Assembly: GCF_001012825.1 (NCBI RefSeq) | Contig: NZ_LCZJ02000015.1 | Coordinates: 52,661-116,660, forward strand | Length of the DNA: 64,000 nucleotides | Origin: Paenibacillus etheri | GTDB lineage: Bacteria; Bacillota; Bacilli; Paenibacillales; Paenibacillaceae | Direction: 5' to 3' | Part shown: positions 24,589 through 32,747 of the stretch, one piece after another | How the letters are laid out: each line of letters starts with the position of its first letter | Numbering within the stretch: the stretch's first letter is position 1 | The notes under the pieces: generated by a model | The model's database searches: none | What the model saw: the letters and a program-made list of their open reading frames with translations, nothing else | What the model was told of the DNA's origin: nothing | Made by a program: the position numbers and the translations under genes

Positions 24589-25500
24589 ATGATTGTGATC
24601 CCTGATACTTTTATTGAAAGAATGCACGAACTCTACGGTAAGCAAGGCATAGCATGGGCGGAAGTGCTGCCTGGGTTGATTACCGACTGTGCAAGCCGCT
24701 TCGACTTTAGTCCAGAAGCTCCATTTTCCAATTTATCCTATAACTTCGTACTCCGCGCAAAGCGCAGTGATGGGAAGCCAGCAGTCCTAAAATCATCTTT
24801 CATGAAGGACGAGCTTTCTAGGGAAGTTAGTGTGCTTCGTGCCTATGAGGGCCGGGGGGCGATTCATGTGCTAGATGCAGACGAGGAGTGGGGCGTGGCC
24901 CTGCTGGAGGGTGCCGACCCTGGCACACCGTTGTCGACAATTGAGGATGATGCGAGTGCGACGGATATCTTTTGCGAAGTATTTCGCCGCCTTCACCTTC
25001 CTGCACCAACCGGTAGTCTGTACCCGTCCATGAAGCAACACTTCGCGGCAATCGAGCGATACCGCGAGCGATTCGACGATGTAAACACTGCAGCGCCACT
25101 GCCTGAGAGCTGGGTGGAAAATGCCGAAGAATGTCTGGCGTATCTCATTACGACCACGAGAGAGAATCTACTACTGCATGGAGACCTGCATCATGAAAAC
25201 ATCCTCCGCCAAGGAGAAGAGCAATGGGTTGTCATTGACCCCAAAGGCATCATCGGCGATATCCATTTTGATACTATCCAGTATCTGCTTAACTACGTTG
25301 ATCGAGGTGGTGATTGCGAGCAGGTGCTACGGGGCCGGATTGCGATTATGGCCGATCGCCTTGGCCTGGACCCTCGCCGAATCGCGATGTGGGGTGTGGT
25401 ACGAGGCGTGCTTGAGGCGTGCTGGACGATTGAAAACGGAGGGCCGGATTGGCATAGAGGCATCCAAATAACGGAGCGCTTCGCCAAATACCTGGATTGA
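24589..25500 (+). CDS. Aminoglycoside/hydroxyurea-resistance-type kinase
   Basis: A 303-residue small-molecule kinase of the APH(6)/hydroxyurea resistance group. The catalytic loop is LLHGDLHHENIL and the metal-binding motif is VIDPKGIIGD; AVLKSSF supplies the ATP-binding lysine, and the length is normal. Such enzymes inactivate streptomycin-like drugs, but substrate and activity are not established here. ATG 24589 follows GAAAGGAG at about ten bases. It is cargo between the minor head and xkdF genes, bordered by repeats A2 and B. Confidence 0.85.
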   Translation: MIVIPDTFIERMHELYGKQGIAWAEVLPGLITDCASRFDFSPEAPFSNLSYNFVLRAKRSDGKPAVLKSSFMKDELSREVSVLRAYEGRGAIHVLDADEEWGVALLEGADPGTPLSTIEDDASATDIFCEVFRRLHLPAPTGSLYPSMKQHFAAIERYRERFDDVNTAAPLPESWVENAEECLAYLITTTRENLLLHGDLHHENILRQGEEQWVVIDPKGIIGDIHFDTIQYLLNYVDRGGDCEQVLRGRIAIMADRLGLDPRRIAMWGVVRGVLEACWTIENGGPDWHRGIQITERFAKYLD

Positions 25501-25572
25501 GGTCTATCCAAAAAGTAGGCCCGAGCCGTCGATCAATTGCTAACATTAGGGTATTCTCCGCCAACCTTCGTT

Positions 25573-25595
25573 TAGCTAACGGGACACGATAGTTA
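25573..25595 (+). repeat. Cassette-boundary repeat B
   Basis: The core GCTAACGGGACACGATAGTT (25576-25595 approx.) is an imperfect hairpin, TAGCTAACG against CGATAGTTA with one mismatch and a G-U pair. It follows the aminoglycoside-kinase-like gene and precedes the conserved xkdF leader. Confidence 0.55.
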
Positions 25596-25600
25596 AAAAC

Positions 25601-25641
25601 CGGCGGTAGTCTAGGGCAATTTTTGTCCATGATTGCCGCCG
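25601..25641 (+). other. Covarying hairpin in the xkdF leader
   Basis: CGGCGG (25601-25606) pairs with CCGCCG (25636-25641). The same place in the second prophage (59019-59059) has CAGCGG and CCGCTG, a paired change on both arms that keeps the stem. The loop contains a T-run (GGCAATTTTTGTCC). The next 120 bases up to xkdF are also conserved between the copies and hold no gene. It may be a terminator or an RNA regulatory leader. Confidence 0.55.
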
Positions 25642-25761
25642 TTCTATTATTAGGCTCAGTCTATTATTTGTTTTACGAAGTTTGACACCATTATAATTCG
25701 AAATCTGCAAGGAGTCATCAATAATAGCTTCTTTTTTATTGAAAGGAGGTGAGAACAGAAC

Positions 25762-26997
25762 ATGAGCTATAAACTGAAAGATGCTAAGATCACGCACATC
25801 TCTCTAGTAGACAAGGGAGCTAACGGAGTGCCGTTTGCCATCATTAAGGCTCAAAAAGCCAATCAAGCCGGTGCTATCCAGAAACAAGTCCAGATCGCCA
25901 AAATCGACGACGATAAGCGGATTGTCAAAGGCGTGGTTTATCAGCCGGATGTGGTAGACGCACATGACGATCAAATGGATGAAATAGAGATTGAGAAGGC
26001 AGCCCATCTCTTTATGGAGAAGCAGCACACCTACAACATCGATAAACAGCACGATCTCGAAGTCGACAAGGGATTTGTCATTGAGTCTTATATTGCTCCC
26101 TGCGACATGACGCTCGGTGATCAGCAAATTGTGAAGGGCTCCTGGGTGGCAGCGGTGAAAGTTACTGACGACGACACCTGGGAGGACATTAAGAAAGGCG
26201 GAATCACCGGATTTTCCATGTGGGGTGTTGGTAAGCGTGAGGAGATCGAGGAGGAAGAGGAGGTATCCAAGGGAATCTTGAGCCGTATAGCTAAAGCGCT
26301 GGGCCTGATCGAAAAGGGCGCGGTCGCTGATAAATACCATAAGAACCGGAAGAACCGAGAATTTTGGGCGGCGCAGGATGCCCTCAACTCGGTTCTTTTT
26401 AATTGGGACAGTTATAACAGCGGGATGGAAACCGATGCTGAAACCATTCGAGAGGCGCTTCAAGATTTTGTAGATATTGCGCAGGATGTGCTGACCAAGG
26501 AAGACATCGTAAAAGCCATTGGCACACCTTCAGAACAGATTACGAAAGCTGGTAAGAAAATTTCCGCTGGCAACCTGAAGCACGTAGATGATGCGATCGC
26601 TGCATTGACCGAACTTAAAAATAAAACGGCTCCTGTAGAGCAAGAGCCCGAGGAGGATGACGATTTGAAAGCTGAAGATATTGCCAAGGCCATTACGACC
26701 GCAATGGCCCCGATCGCCAAGCAGGTAGAAGGCCTGACGGCAGAGATTGCGGAGCTAAAGAAAGAGGAAGGTGTCGAAGGTGACCAACCTGCAGGCGGTG
26801 CAGCTTCGACTGCGACCGCAGAAGAGACTGCGATAACCGACGCCATTGCCAAGGCTCTTGAACCGCTGAGTCAGCAGATGCAGACGCTGGCAGCTGACGT
26901 GCAGCTGGTAAAGAATAGCCGTGGTGCTTCCGTGCAAGGTGATGAAGAAGAAATCAGCAAATCAGAAGGCGCCGTTAGTTTCGGACGCTTCCTGTAA
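25762..26997 (+). CDS. xkdF: XkdF-like prohead protease/scaffold
   Basis: A 411-residue XkdF homologue. The N-terminal protease-like domain includes AKITHISLVDKGANGVPFA, KGVVYQPDVVDAHDD and YIAPCDMTLGDQQIVKGSW, ending in GITGFSMWG. The C-terminal half is a charged coiled-coil scaffold. It probably matures the capsid before packaging. AAAGGAGGTG lies ten bases before ATG 25762. A remnant of its first 30 codons is fused to another gene at 59176. Confidence 0.88.
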   Translation: MSYKLKDAKITHISLVDKGANGVPFAIIKAQKANQAGAIQKQVQIAKIDDDKRIVKGVVYQPDVVDAHDDQMDEIEIEKAAHLFMEKQHTYNIDKQHDLEVDKGFVIESYIAPCDMTLGDQQIVKGSWVAAVKVTDDDTWEDIKKGGITGFSMWGVGKREEIEEEEEVSKGILSRIAKALGLIEKGAVADKYHKNRKNREFWAAQDALNSVLFNWDSYNSGMETDAETIREALQDFVDIAQDVLTKEDIVKAIGTPSEQITKAGKKISAGNLKHVDDAIAALTELKNKTAPVEQEPEEDDDLKAEDIAKAITTAMAPIAKQVEGLTAEIAELKKEEGVEGDQPAGGAASTATAEETAITDAIAKALEPLSQQMQTLAADVQLVKNSRGASVQGDEEEISKSEGAVSFGRFL

Positions 26998-27018
26998 TTC
27001 GAAGGAGGAATGCAAATC

Positions 27019-27966
27019 ATGAGAACAAACGGAAATATTGCTCGAACCAGCATCCAGAAATCAACTATCGTCACACCTATGGACCAAAACGCTCTAAATT
27101 ATGAGGAAGTCGAAGCCTTCACGGATATGGCATACGAAGCTAATGGCTTCCTAAAAGGTATTCGCCATGAGAATCGAAAGAGTTCCAAAGGGACCATTGA
27201 CAAAGTCGGTGTACGTGGCCGTAACATGCGTAGTAAAAAAGAGAATATTATGGCTTCCAACACGCCTGGTCTGACCTTTCCACAGATTCCGTATTCAGTG
27301 GAGCCAGTAATTGTTCCATTTGATATTACTGAGGAATTTATTCGCCAGACTCAGCGGGTACGTGGCCAAAACGCAGAGGATATCATCATGCGGGCTATGG
27401 CAAACAACTACGGTGAGAATATGCAGGACATCGGCTTTAATGGTGATAAAGCAACCCCGAACACTGATCCGGATTATGAGTTTCTGAGCATAAATGATGG
27501 TTGGTTGAAAAAGGCGCGTACCACTGGTCATTACTTAGATTGGAAAACACTTTCGGCTAAAGAGAAAACTGGGGTTTTGTTTGAGGTGGAGCGGGCGATC
27601 CCGACCCGGTACAGAGCCGGCGGCGTGTTCAAATTTTTCTTGCATCCAAATACTTTCAGCGAACGTCTTCAGATGCTGGCCGAGAAAGACACCAGTGCAT
27701 CCATTCAGCTGCAGATCATGGGCGGTGTGAAGAAGATCAATGCTTATGATGTCGAAGAGGTCTGGAGTATGCCTGAAGGTGCGATTCTCTTTACGTATCA
27801 GCCGAACTTCGCCATGGTTCACACCTACGATATGCAGATCCGGAAGACGACTGAGGGTAAGGAGGCAATCTGGACTGATAAGCGTTTCTATGCGATTCAT
27901 TCCGACTTTGATGCCATCTTCGAAGAGCCGCAAGCTCTGGCCTACGTGGAAGGGGTGGAATTCTAA
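27019..27966 (+). CDS. xkdG: Major capsid protein (XkdG-like)
   Basis: A 315-residue major capsid protein, HK97-fold type by position and length. Conserved stretches include MDQNALNYEEVEAFTDMAYE and DWKTLSAKEKTGVLFEVERA. ATG 27019 is chosen because AAGGAGG lies ten bases upstream; ATG 27010 is only one base from it. It follows the protease-scaffold gene as in PBSX. Confidence 0.88.
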   Translation: MRTNGNIARTSIQKSTIVTPMDQNALNYEEVEAFTDMAYEANGFLKGIRHENRKSSKGTIDKVGVRGRNMRSKKENIMASNTPGLTFPQIPYSVEPVIVPFDITEEFIRQTQRVRGQNAEDIIMRAMANNYGENMQDIGFNGDKATPNTDPDYEFLSINDGWLKKARTTGHYLDWKTLSAKEKTGVLFEVERAIPTRYRAGGVFKFFLHPNTFSERLQMLAEKDTSASIQLQIMGGVKKINAYDVEEVWSMPEGAILFTYQPNFAMVHTYDMQIRKTTEGKEAIWTDKRFYAIHSDFDAIFEEPQALAYVEGVEF

Positions 27967-28271
27967 TGCCATACGTGACCTACAGAGGCAAGAACGCCTC
28001 ACTTCGGCTGTATAGTATTCGTTTTGAGCCGGCTAAGCCGGTATTGGTGGAAGATTCAGTTGTGCTAGAAAAACTGCATGAGCATCCTGACTTTGAGGTC
28101 AAAACGGAAAAGATCATTCCACTGGAAGATTTGTCTCTACCGCAACTGAAGGATAAGGCGAAGAAAGCCGGTATTGAAGGCTTTGCGGATATGAAGAAGC
28201 CCGAGCTTATCAATGAACTAAAGGCACTAGAAGGCGGCGGTGTGCCCGATGCTGACAGTAACACTCCTTAA
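27966..28271 (+). CDS. YqbF-like head protein with HeH/LEM-type domain
   Basis: A 101-residue protein. The N-terminal half (YVTYRGKNASLRLYSIRFEP) resembles the YqbF family of skin/PBSX prophages. The C-terminal half (LSLPQLKDKAKKAGIEGF, KKPELINELKALEGGG) is a HeH/LEM-like helix-extended-loop-helix. Its ATG overlaps the capsid stop. The last 40 residues survive in a fusion pseudogene at 59176-59367. Confidence 0.75.
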   Translation: MPYVTYRGKNASLRLYSIRFEPAKPVLVEDSVVLEKLHEHPDFEVKTEKIIPLEDLSLPQLKDKAKKAGIEGFADMKKPELINELKALEGGGVPDADSNTP

Positions 28272-28635
28272 GAGCCGTAGCCGCGTCAGCACCGTGCAGG
28301 AGGCGACTGGTGAACAGCTTGAGCAGTATATTGATGATGCACAGACCCGGATTGAGCTGTATTTGCCTGTTCCTTTTCCGGAGGTGGCAGACAAGCAGCT
28401 CATGTTGGCTTGGGTCAAACTGGCGGAGTCACTGGCTCTGCAGGATAGCGAAGAATACCTGGCTTCCGTTGCCCGCGGTTATTCAGCGGAAAGTGACGGC
28501 GCTTGGACATATACCCGACAGGCAGTTGAAGGGAAGACTACAGGCAATGCTGATGTGGACTCTATCCTCTTCCTGTGGGTCAAGAAGCAGCAGGCCGGGC
28601 CGGATGATGGGAACATCACGGCCTATTTGCTATGA
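28249..28635 (+). CDS. Head-tail connector protein (YqbG-like, DUF3199)
   Basis: A 128-residue connector or head-completion protein. The helical core includes VQEATGEQLEQYIDDAQTRI and LQDSEEYLASVARGYSAESD. ATG 28249 gives the usual start and overlaps the previous gene by 23 bases. A full-length diverged copy is at 59345-59731. Confidence 0.8.
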   Translation: MLTVTLLKSRSRVSTVQEATGEQLEQYIDDAQTRIELYLPVPFPEVADKQLMLAWVKLAESLALQDSEEYLASVARGYSAESDGAWTYTRQAVEGKTTGNADVDSILFLWVKKQQAGPDDGNITAYLL

Positions 28636-28958
28636 ATCACCGCATGAATACACCGCTGGCAGTGTACCGGGTCGGTCGTCAGCAGGATGCGGACAACCTA
28701 TTCAGCGATCGGAAAGCAGGAAAGATCGCAGATTTGAAATGTTTCGTTGTTAAGACGCAGACTGATGCCAAAGCAGATTCCACTCCTGTCATATACATTG
28801 TCAAAAAGACAATAGGTGTGCCGAAGACATCGGACGTCCGAATAAGTGACGAAGTACTACTATTCGGACGCCGGTATCTGGTGATTGACTCTAACCCACG
28901 CCGTTACTGGCGTGAGTTATTGGTGACTTGTGAGGTGAAGGGCAGTGAACATGCATGA
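28632..28958 (+). CDS. YqbH/XkdH-like head-tail joining protein
   Basis: A 108-residue protein resembling YqbH (DUF3599) of PBSX-type phages: MNTPLAVYRVGRQQDADNLF near the start and DEVLLFGRRYLVIDSNPRR near the end. It begins within the ATGA overlap of the connector gene. A frameshifted copy is at 59728-60048. Confidence 0.75.
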   Translation: MNHRMNTPLAVYRVGRQQDADNLFSDRKAGKIADLKCFVVKTQTDAKADSTPVIYIVKKTIGVPKTSDVRISDEVLLFGRRYLVIDSNPRRYWRELLVTCEVKGSEHA

Positions 28959-29439
28959 CTTTGATGGTTTAGCGAAGAAATTCAAAAAGCTGAGCGACGA
29001 AGGGATTAGTCAGATCCTTAAGAACATTGCTGAGGCTGTGGGCGAAACACTTTTGAACCTGGTCATCGATGAGATTGATAAACAGGATCTGATTGACACT
29101 GGATTGATGTGGAACTCCTTTACTCGTGGAGAGGACAATAACATTTGGGAATGGGATGTTGACCGCAATTCTATTACTATCGAAGTCGGTTCTAATCTTC
29201 CTTATGCACGCCATCTTAATGATGGTTACACCATCCACAAGGCTCACTTTGTCCCAGGCTATTGGGCAACGAATGGAACATTTGTCTACGATCCCAGGGC
29301 GAAGACCGGATTTATGGCTAAGCCACGGTCGTTCATTGGTAGGCATTACTTTGACATCGCTGTTCAGCAATTGGAGGGCGGGATGAATGCACTGATTATG
29401 AAGCGGCTGGAGAAAGAGCTGGGGAGGATGCTGTCATGA
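28945..29439 (+). CDS. XkdI/HK97 gp10-like tail completion protein
   Basis: A 164-residue tail-completion protein with SGLMWNSF-like DTGLMWNSFTRGEDN, SNLPYARHLNDGYT and FIGRHYFD, features of the gp10 family that caps the tail tube. GTG 28945 has GAGGTG seven bases upstream; ATG 28951 is possible. Nearly all of this gene is missing in the second prophage. Confidence 0.8.
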   Translation: MNMHDFDGLAKKFKKLSDEGISQILKNIAEAVGETLLNLVIDEIDKQDLIDTGLMWNSFTRGEDNNIWEWDVDRNSITIEVGSNLPYARHLNDGYTIHKAHFVPGYWATNGTFVYDPRAKTGFMAKPRSFIGRHYFDIAVQQLEGGMNALIMKRLEKELGRMLS

Positions 29440-29912
29440 TGGATATGGGATTGAAAGCCTGGGCAGAAATCGTGCAGCGGATATACCCCGAGCTGCCGAT
29501 TCTTCGAGATCGTTCCCTTTGGCTGGCAGGGCAGTTTGATCGTCCGAGTGTGTTCATTGAGACGGATCTTGTCTCTGACAAGGCTCATACTCCACAGGCA
29601 GATCGAATCGTAGAGGATGTAGGGTTAGTCTTTCATTACGACATCGACCATAGTGTGGTAGAGGAAGACGGAGAGCCAATTCCCCTAGACTTATCTCCCT
29701 TCTTCCTTTACCTCCGCCAGCGACGATTCTGTGTGGTTTCGCATCGCTTTGGAATCATAATGGTGATCGAGGCTCCACGCACGCGGCCGCAGAATGATCG
29801 GATGGAAGTTACGTTTCGGTATTCATATCTCCTACATGTTCCAAAGCTGCTTGTAAATGGCGATGGCAGTCCAGTTGATAAGATCAACGAATTTTTTATT
29901 GAACAAAGTTGA
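29436..29912 (+). CDS. xkdJ: XkdJ-like tail terminator-region protein
   Basis: A 158-residue protein of the XkdJ/YqbJ type (LPILRDRSLWLAGQFDRPS, FLYLRQRRFCVVSHRFGI), placed between tail completion and sheath genes. It begins in the ATGA overlap of the previous gene. A decayed copy is at 60048-60376. An unrelated lipoprotein gene follows where PBSX would continue to the sheath. Confidence 0.75.
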   Translation: MMDMGLKAWAEIVQRIYPELPILRDRSLWLAGQFDRPSVFIETDLVSDKAHTPQADRIVEDVGLVFHYDIDHSVVEEDGEPIPLDLSPFFLYLRQRRFCVVSHRFGIIMVIEAPRTRPQNDRMEVTFRYSYLLHVPKLLVNGDGSPVDKINEFFIEQS

Positions 29913-29999
29913 ACTTAAGATTATCTTTTTTAGAAAAATGGAAATTATGTGCAACGAAATTCTTCTGTTTTCGTTAATATGTAAAGATGGGGTGAGAAA

Positions 30000-30476
30000 A
30001 TGAGGAGAATTTCTTTGGTTTTTCTAATATTGTTAATTCTAATTACTGGATGTAGTGTCGGAAATCAAACCGAAGAAAGAAGTAAATCAATACTTTATAA
30101 TTTAAATGAACCGTTTAGATTTCCATTTGAAGTAAATGAGGTTTATACAGAGATAGCTATTGATAATCCAGAAGTACTCCAACAATTTATTTTTCATTAT
30201 AAAAACAAACAGACCACTCAAGAAATAAGGTTCATATTGAGCAAGGATATTGAAAAACCAGAGAAAGTATCTGAACAAGGCAAGGAACCTATTGAACTTA
30301 AAAATGGAAAACAAGCCTATTACGATGAGGACGAGACCTCACAATCCATTTGGTGGGAAAGTGAGAATGGTTTTTTGGCTAGATTTTCGTATTATATCAA
30401 CGGAAATCTTGACCAGTTAGGTACTTATAAACTAAATGAATCCGACCTAATAGATTTAGTCAATCAGGTTCAATAG
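30000..30476 (+). CDS. Small lipoprotein, prophage cargo
   Basis: A 158-residue protein with a lipoprotein signal (basic MRR, hydrophobic stretch, lipobox ITGC at Cys18), so it should be tethered to the outside of the membrane. The mature part is acidic and polar, with no known domain. GGGGTG precedes ATG 30000. It is AT-rich and sits between xkdJ and the pre-sheath gene, the slot holding uppP in the second prophage. Superinfection exclusion is a possible role but is inference. Confidence 0.7.
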   Translation: MRRISLVFLILLILITGCSVGNQTEERSKSILYNLNEPFRFPFEVNEVYTEIAIDNPEVLQQFIFHYKNKQTTQEIRFILSKDIEKPEKVSEQGKEPIELKNGKQAYYDEDETSQSIWWESENGFLARFSYYINGNLDQLGTYKLNESDLIDLVNQVQ

Positions 30477-30536
30477 TATTTCTTTTGTACCTTTCTCTGT
30501 TCATTACCTTATGAAGGTTGATAGTACTTAGAAATT

Positions 30537-30560
30537 ACCGCCCAAGGAGAGGCGGTTTTT
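30537..30560 (+). terminator. Conserved terminator before the pre-sheath gene
   Basis: CCGCC pairs with GGCGG across CAAGGAGA and is followed by TTTTTCTTTT. A similar stem (CCGCCT/AGGCGG, then seven T) occurs at 61450-61475, so it belongs to the phage backbone rather than the cargo. Confidence 0.7.
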
Positions 30561-30593
30561 CTTTTGGTCAGAAAAGGGAGGAGTTACTGAATC

Positions 30594-30839
30594 ATGAACT
30601 TAAAAAAACAGATTCGCCAGCCTACTAATGTTGTTCCAGATACCCTGAACAAGCGAACAAAGCAGGAATGGATTGAGAGCGCAGTGGTTTTGAAGCGGGA
30701 ACGCTTTGAAATCGCCGGCGCTCTTTTTGATTGTCTGGATGACTTCCTGTTGTCACAACAGGAAGTCATTCAAAAAGTAGACGCCTACTTGGGTCTGAAA
30801 ACAAAGGAGGAAACAGTGAATGTCGATACAACGGAATAG
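30594..30839 (+). CDS. Small pre-sheath protein
   Basis: An 81-residue helical protein (KRTKQEWIESAVVLKRERFE, LLSQQEVIQKVDAYL) upstream of the sheath gene, overlapping it by 20 bases. Position fits the small ORF between xkdJ and xkdK in PBSX-like phages. A disrupted copy is at 61506-61753. Function unknown. Confidence 0.7.
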   Translation: MNLKKQIRQPTNVVPDTLNKRTKQEWIESAVVLKRERFEIAGALFDCLDDFLLSQQEVIQKVDAYLGLKTKEETVNVDTTE

Positions 30840-32172
30840 ACCAGGCGCGTATGTGGAGCTTCAGGCGGTTGCGAAGTCTCGTGTCCTATCGGTATCTGGC
30901 CGCGTTTTGGTACCGTATCAAGCGGAGTGGGGATTGCCAAATAAAGCAGTGGATATGGCGGATCAGTCCGAGCGCTTCAAGGAATCTGGTCTACTTGTAG
31001 ATGAGTTGGAACTGGCTGGAGAGAATGGCGCGATGGTAGTGGGGTATAGGGTTACTAATGGGAATGAGGTAGTTGCTTCGGTTGCAGTAGCCAGCAGCTA
31101 CACAATTGAGGCACGTTATCCAGGTACTCGCGGAAATGATTTTGAGTATCTAATTCGAGCGAGTCTGGTAGATGCAACAAAGAAAGAGATTATCATTCGG
31201 GATACGCTAGGTATCTATGATACTGAGACGTTCTTGATCGCTGATAAAACTGAAGCTATCAATGCTCTGAAAAAGTCCAACATGGTGCGTTTTAAGGACA
31301 CAGGTGCAACGGCGTTGGTTGATGTTGCCTACACAAAGTTGGCTGGCGGAGTTACTGGTACTGCAGCGATCACGGCAGCCAATTGGAGCGGCATCTTTAA
31401 TCGCATTGATGGTCTAGTGTTTGATGTCGTTTATCTACCTTCCTCAGAGTCTGCTGTACAGGCAGCCGCGAAACAATGGTTGCTGGATCGCCGCACCAAG
31501 GCTCGCAAACTTGCACAGCTGGTCATTGCAGGGGCATTGGAAACTGATGATGACATTGAAGATCATAATACGCGCAGTCGCGCGGCCAATGCCCGGTTTA
31601 TCATCAATTGCTCTTTGGCTGGTGAACACACCAATGGTAAGACCTATGGTTCTCTTCACTGGGCAGCGTGGGTGGCTGGACTTGCAGCTGGAACACCGGC
31701 GAATAAATCATTTACGGGTGTTAAGGTACCAATGACTGAAGCTCTAGTGGACTGGAGTCATAGCGAAGTTTTGAAAGGGTTGGCCGAAGGCACACTGATG
31801 GCTACCCGCGACGGTTACGACTATATTATTGAGTCGGCAGTGAACACATTGACCACACTTGGGGCAGGGGAAAGGGAGGACTTCGGTAAGATTCGAGTTT
31901 CCATGACGATAGACCAAATTTTGAATGACATCTACGCTGCCGGCAAAGCGAATAAGGCAAAGTTGGACAATGACAAGGATGGTCGGGGTATGTTTATCGC
32001 AGCAGTCGTTAGTTATCTGAAGACTCGTGTTGAACAAAAGGCGATTGGCTCAGAATTTACATTTACTGAGCATCCAATGAAGAAAAGTGATATGGATTAT
32101 GCTTATTTCTCCCTGTCTGCAAAACCCTTGGACGCTATTGAGATCTTTAATATTGATTGGGAGGTGGCGTAG
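30820..32172 (+). CDS. xkdK: Tail sheath protein
   Basis: A 450-residue contractile tail sheath, which shows that the phage is a myovirus type. Hallmarks: the N-terminal RPGAYVELQAVAK start, VASSYTIEARYPGTRGNDF and the C-terminal VSMTIDQILNDIYAAGKANK and DMDYAYFSLSAKPLDAIE. AAAGGAGG precedes ATG 30820. A truncated, internally deleted copy is at 61734-61960. Confidence 0.95.
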   Translation: MSIQRNRPGAYVELQAVAKSRVLSVSGRVLVPYQAEWGLPNKAVDMADQSERFKESGLLVDELELAGENGAMVVGYRVTNGNEVVASVAVASSYTIEARYPGTRGNDFEYLIRASLVDATKKEIIIRDTLGIYDTETFLIADKTEAINALKKSNMVRFKDTGATALVDVAYTKLAGGVTGTAAITAANWSGIFNRIDGLVFDVVYLPSSESAVQAAAKQWLLDRRTKARKLAQLVIAGALETDDDIEDHNTRSRAANARFIINCSLAGEHTNGKTYGSLHWAAWVAGLAAGTPANKSFTGVKVPMTEALVDWSHSEVLKGLAEGTLMATRDGYDYIIESAVNTLTTLGAGEREDFGKIRVSMTIDQILNDIYAAGKANKAKLDNDKDGRGMFIAAVVSYLKTRVEQKAIGSEFTFTEHPMKKSDMDYAYFSLSAKPLDAIEIFNIDWEVA

Positions 32173-32175
32173 TAA

Positions 32176-32619
32176 ATGGAACGCGAACTTATTGGCCGTA
32201 ATTTATCCGTGCAGGATGACAATGGCGACTCGATTCAGACCATTAAAGAAGTGGAGGTTATCCTGAAGCCGGAGACACTGGATATTATCCGTGCGCGGAA
32301 GATGTCTAAGACGAAACAGATTGTCGGGTATGAGATCACGGTGAAACTGGTTATGTCGAAGTTGGAGTCCTCTCTTCGTTACAGGCTCCTGGCTGATTTT
32401 AAGGCGGGTAAGACGATGTTCCTGGACCGGATTACCGGCTCTCTTGAGGACATGCAGACGGGTAATGTTGAACGTGTGATGATCAGCGGTGTGCATATTC
32501 ATGATGAAATGGATCTGCTGGTTGCCAAGATTGATGACAACAATGGCATCGATATCACGCTTTCCGGTACAGCGAATGATTTTGATTTCATTGAACAGTT
32601 TCCAGATTATATGGCATAG
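32176..32619 (+). CDS. xkdM: Tail tube (core) protein
   Basis: A 147-residue tail tube protein of the XkdM family, forming the inner tube propelled by sheath contraction. Conserved features include LIGRNLSVQDDNGDSIQTIK, FLDRITGSLEDMQTGNVERV and DITLSGTANDFDFIEQF. It starts four bases after the sheath stop. Confidence 0.92.
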   Translation: MERELIGRNLSVQDDNGDSIQTIKEVEVILKPETLDIIRARKMSKTKQIVGYEITVKLVMSKLESSLRYRLLADFKAGKTMFLDRITGSLEDMQTGNVERVMISGVHIHDEMDLLVAKIDDNNGIDITLSGTANDFDFIEQFPDYMA

Positions 32620-32640
32620 GGACGGGTAACCGTCCTTTTT
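32620..32640 (+). terminator. Rho-independent terminator after the tube gene
   Basis: GGACGG pairs with CCGTCC across GTAA and is followed by TTTTT. It ends most tube transcription just before the inserted DUF4062 gene. Confidence 0.8.
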
Positions 32641-32747
32641 CTGAAGAAATAAGAGAGAAGATTAATATAATTTTTTGTCGTGGAAAATAAATCCATAGGA
32701 TGTTATTGTATTTAGGGTATAAACATTCTATGTGATGAGGGATTCTC

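Noticed and set aside
26460-26852. Minus-strand frame opposite xkdF
   Set aside because: Shadow of the coiled-coil coding sequence with no start signal.
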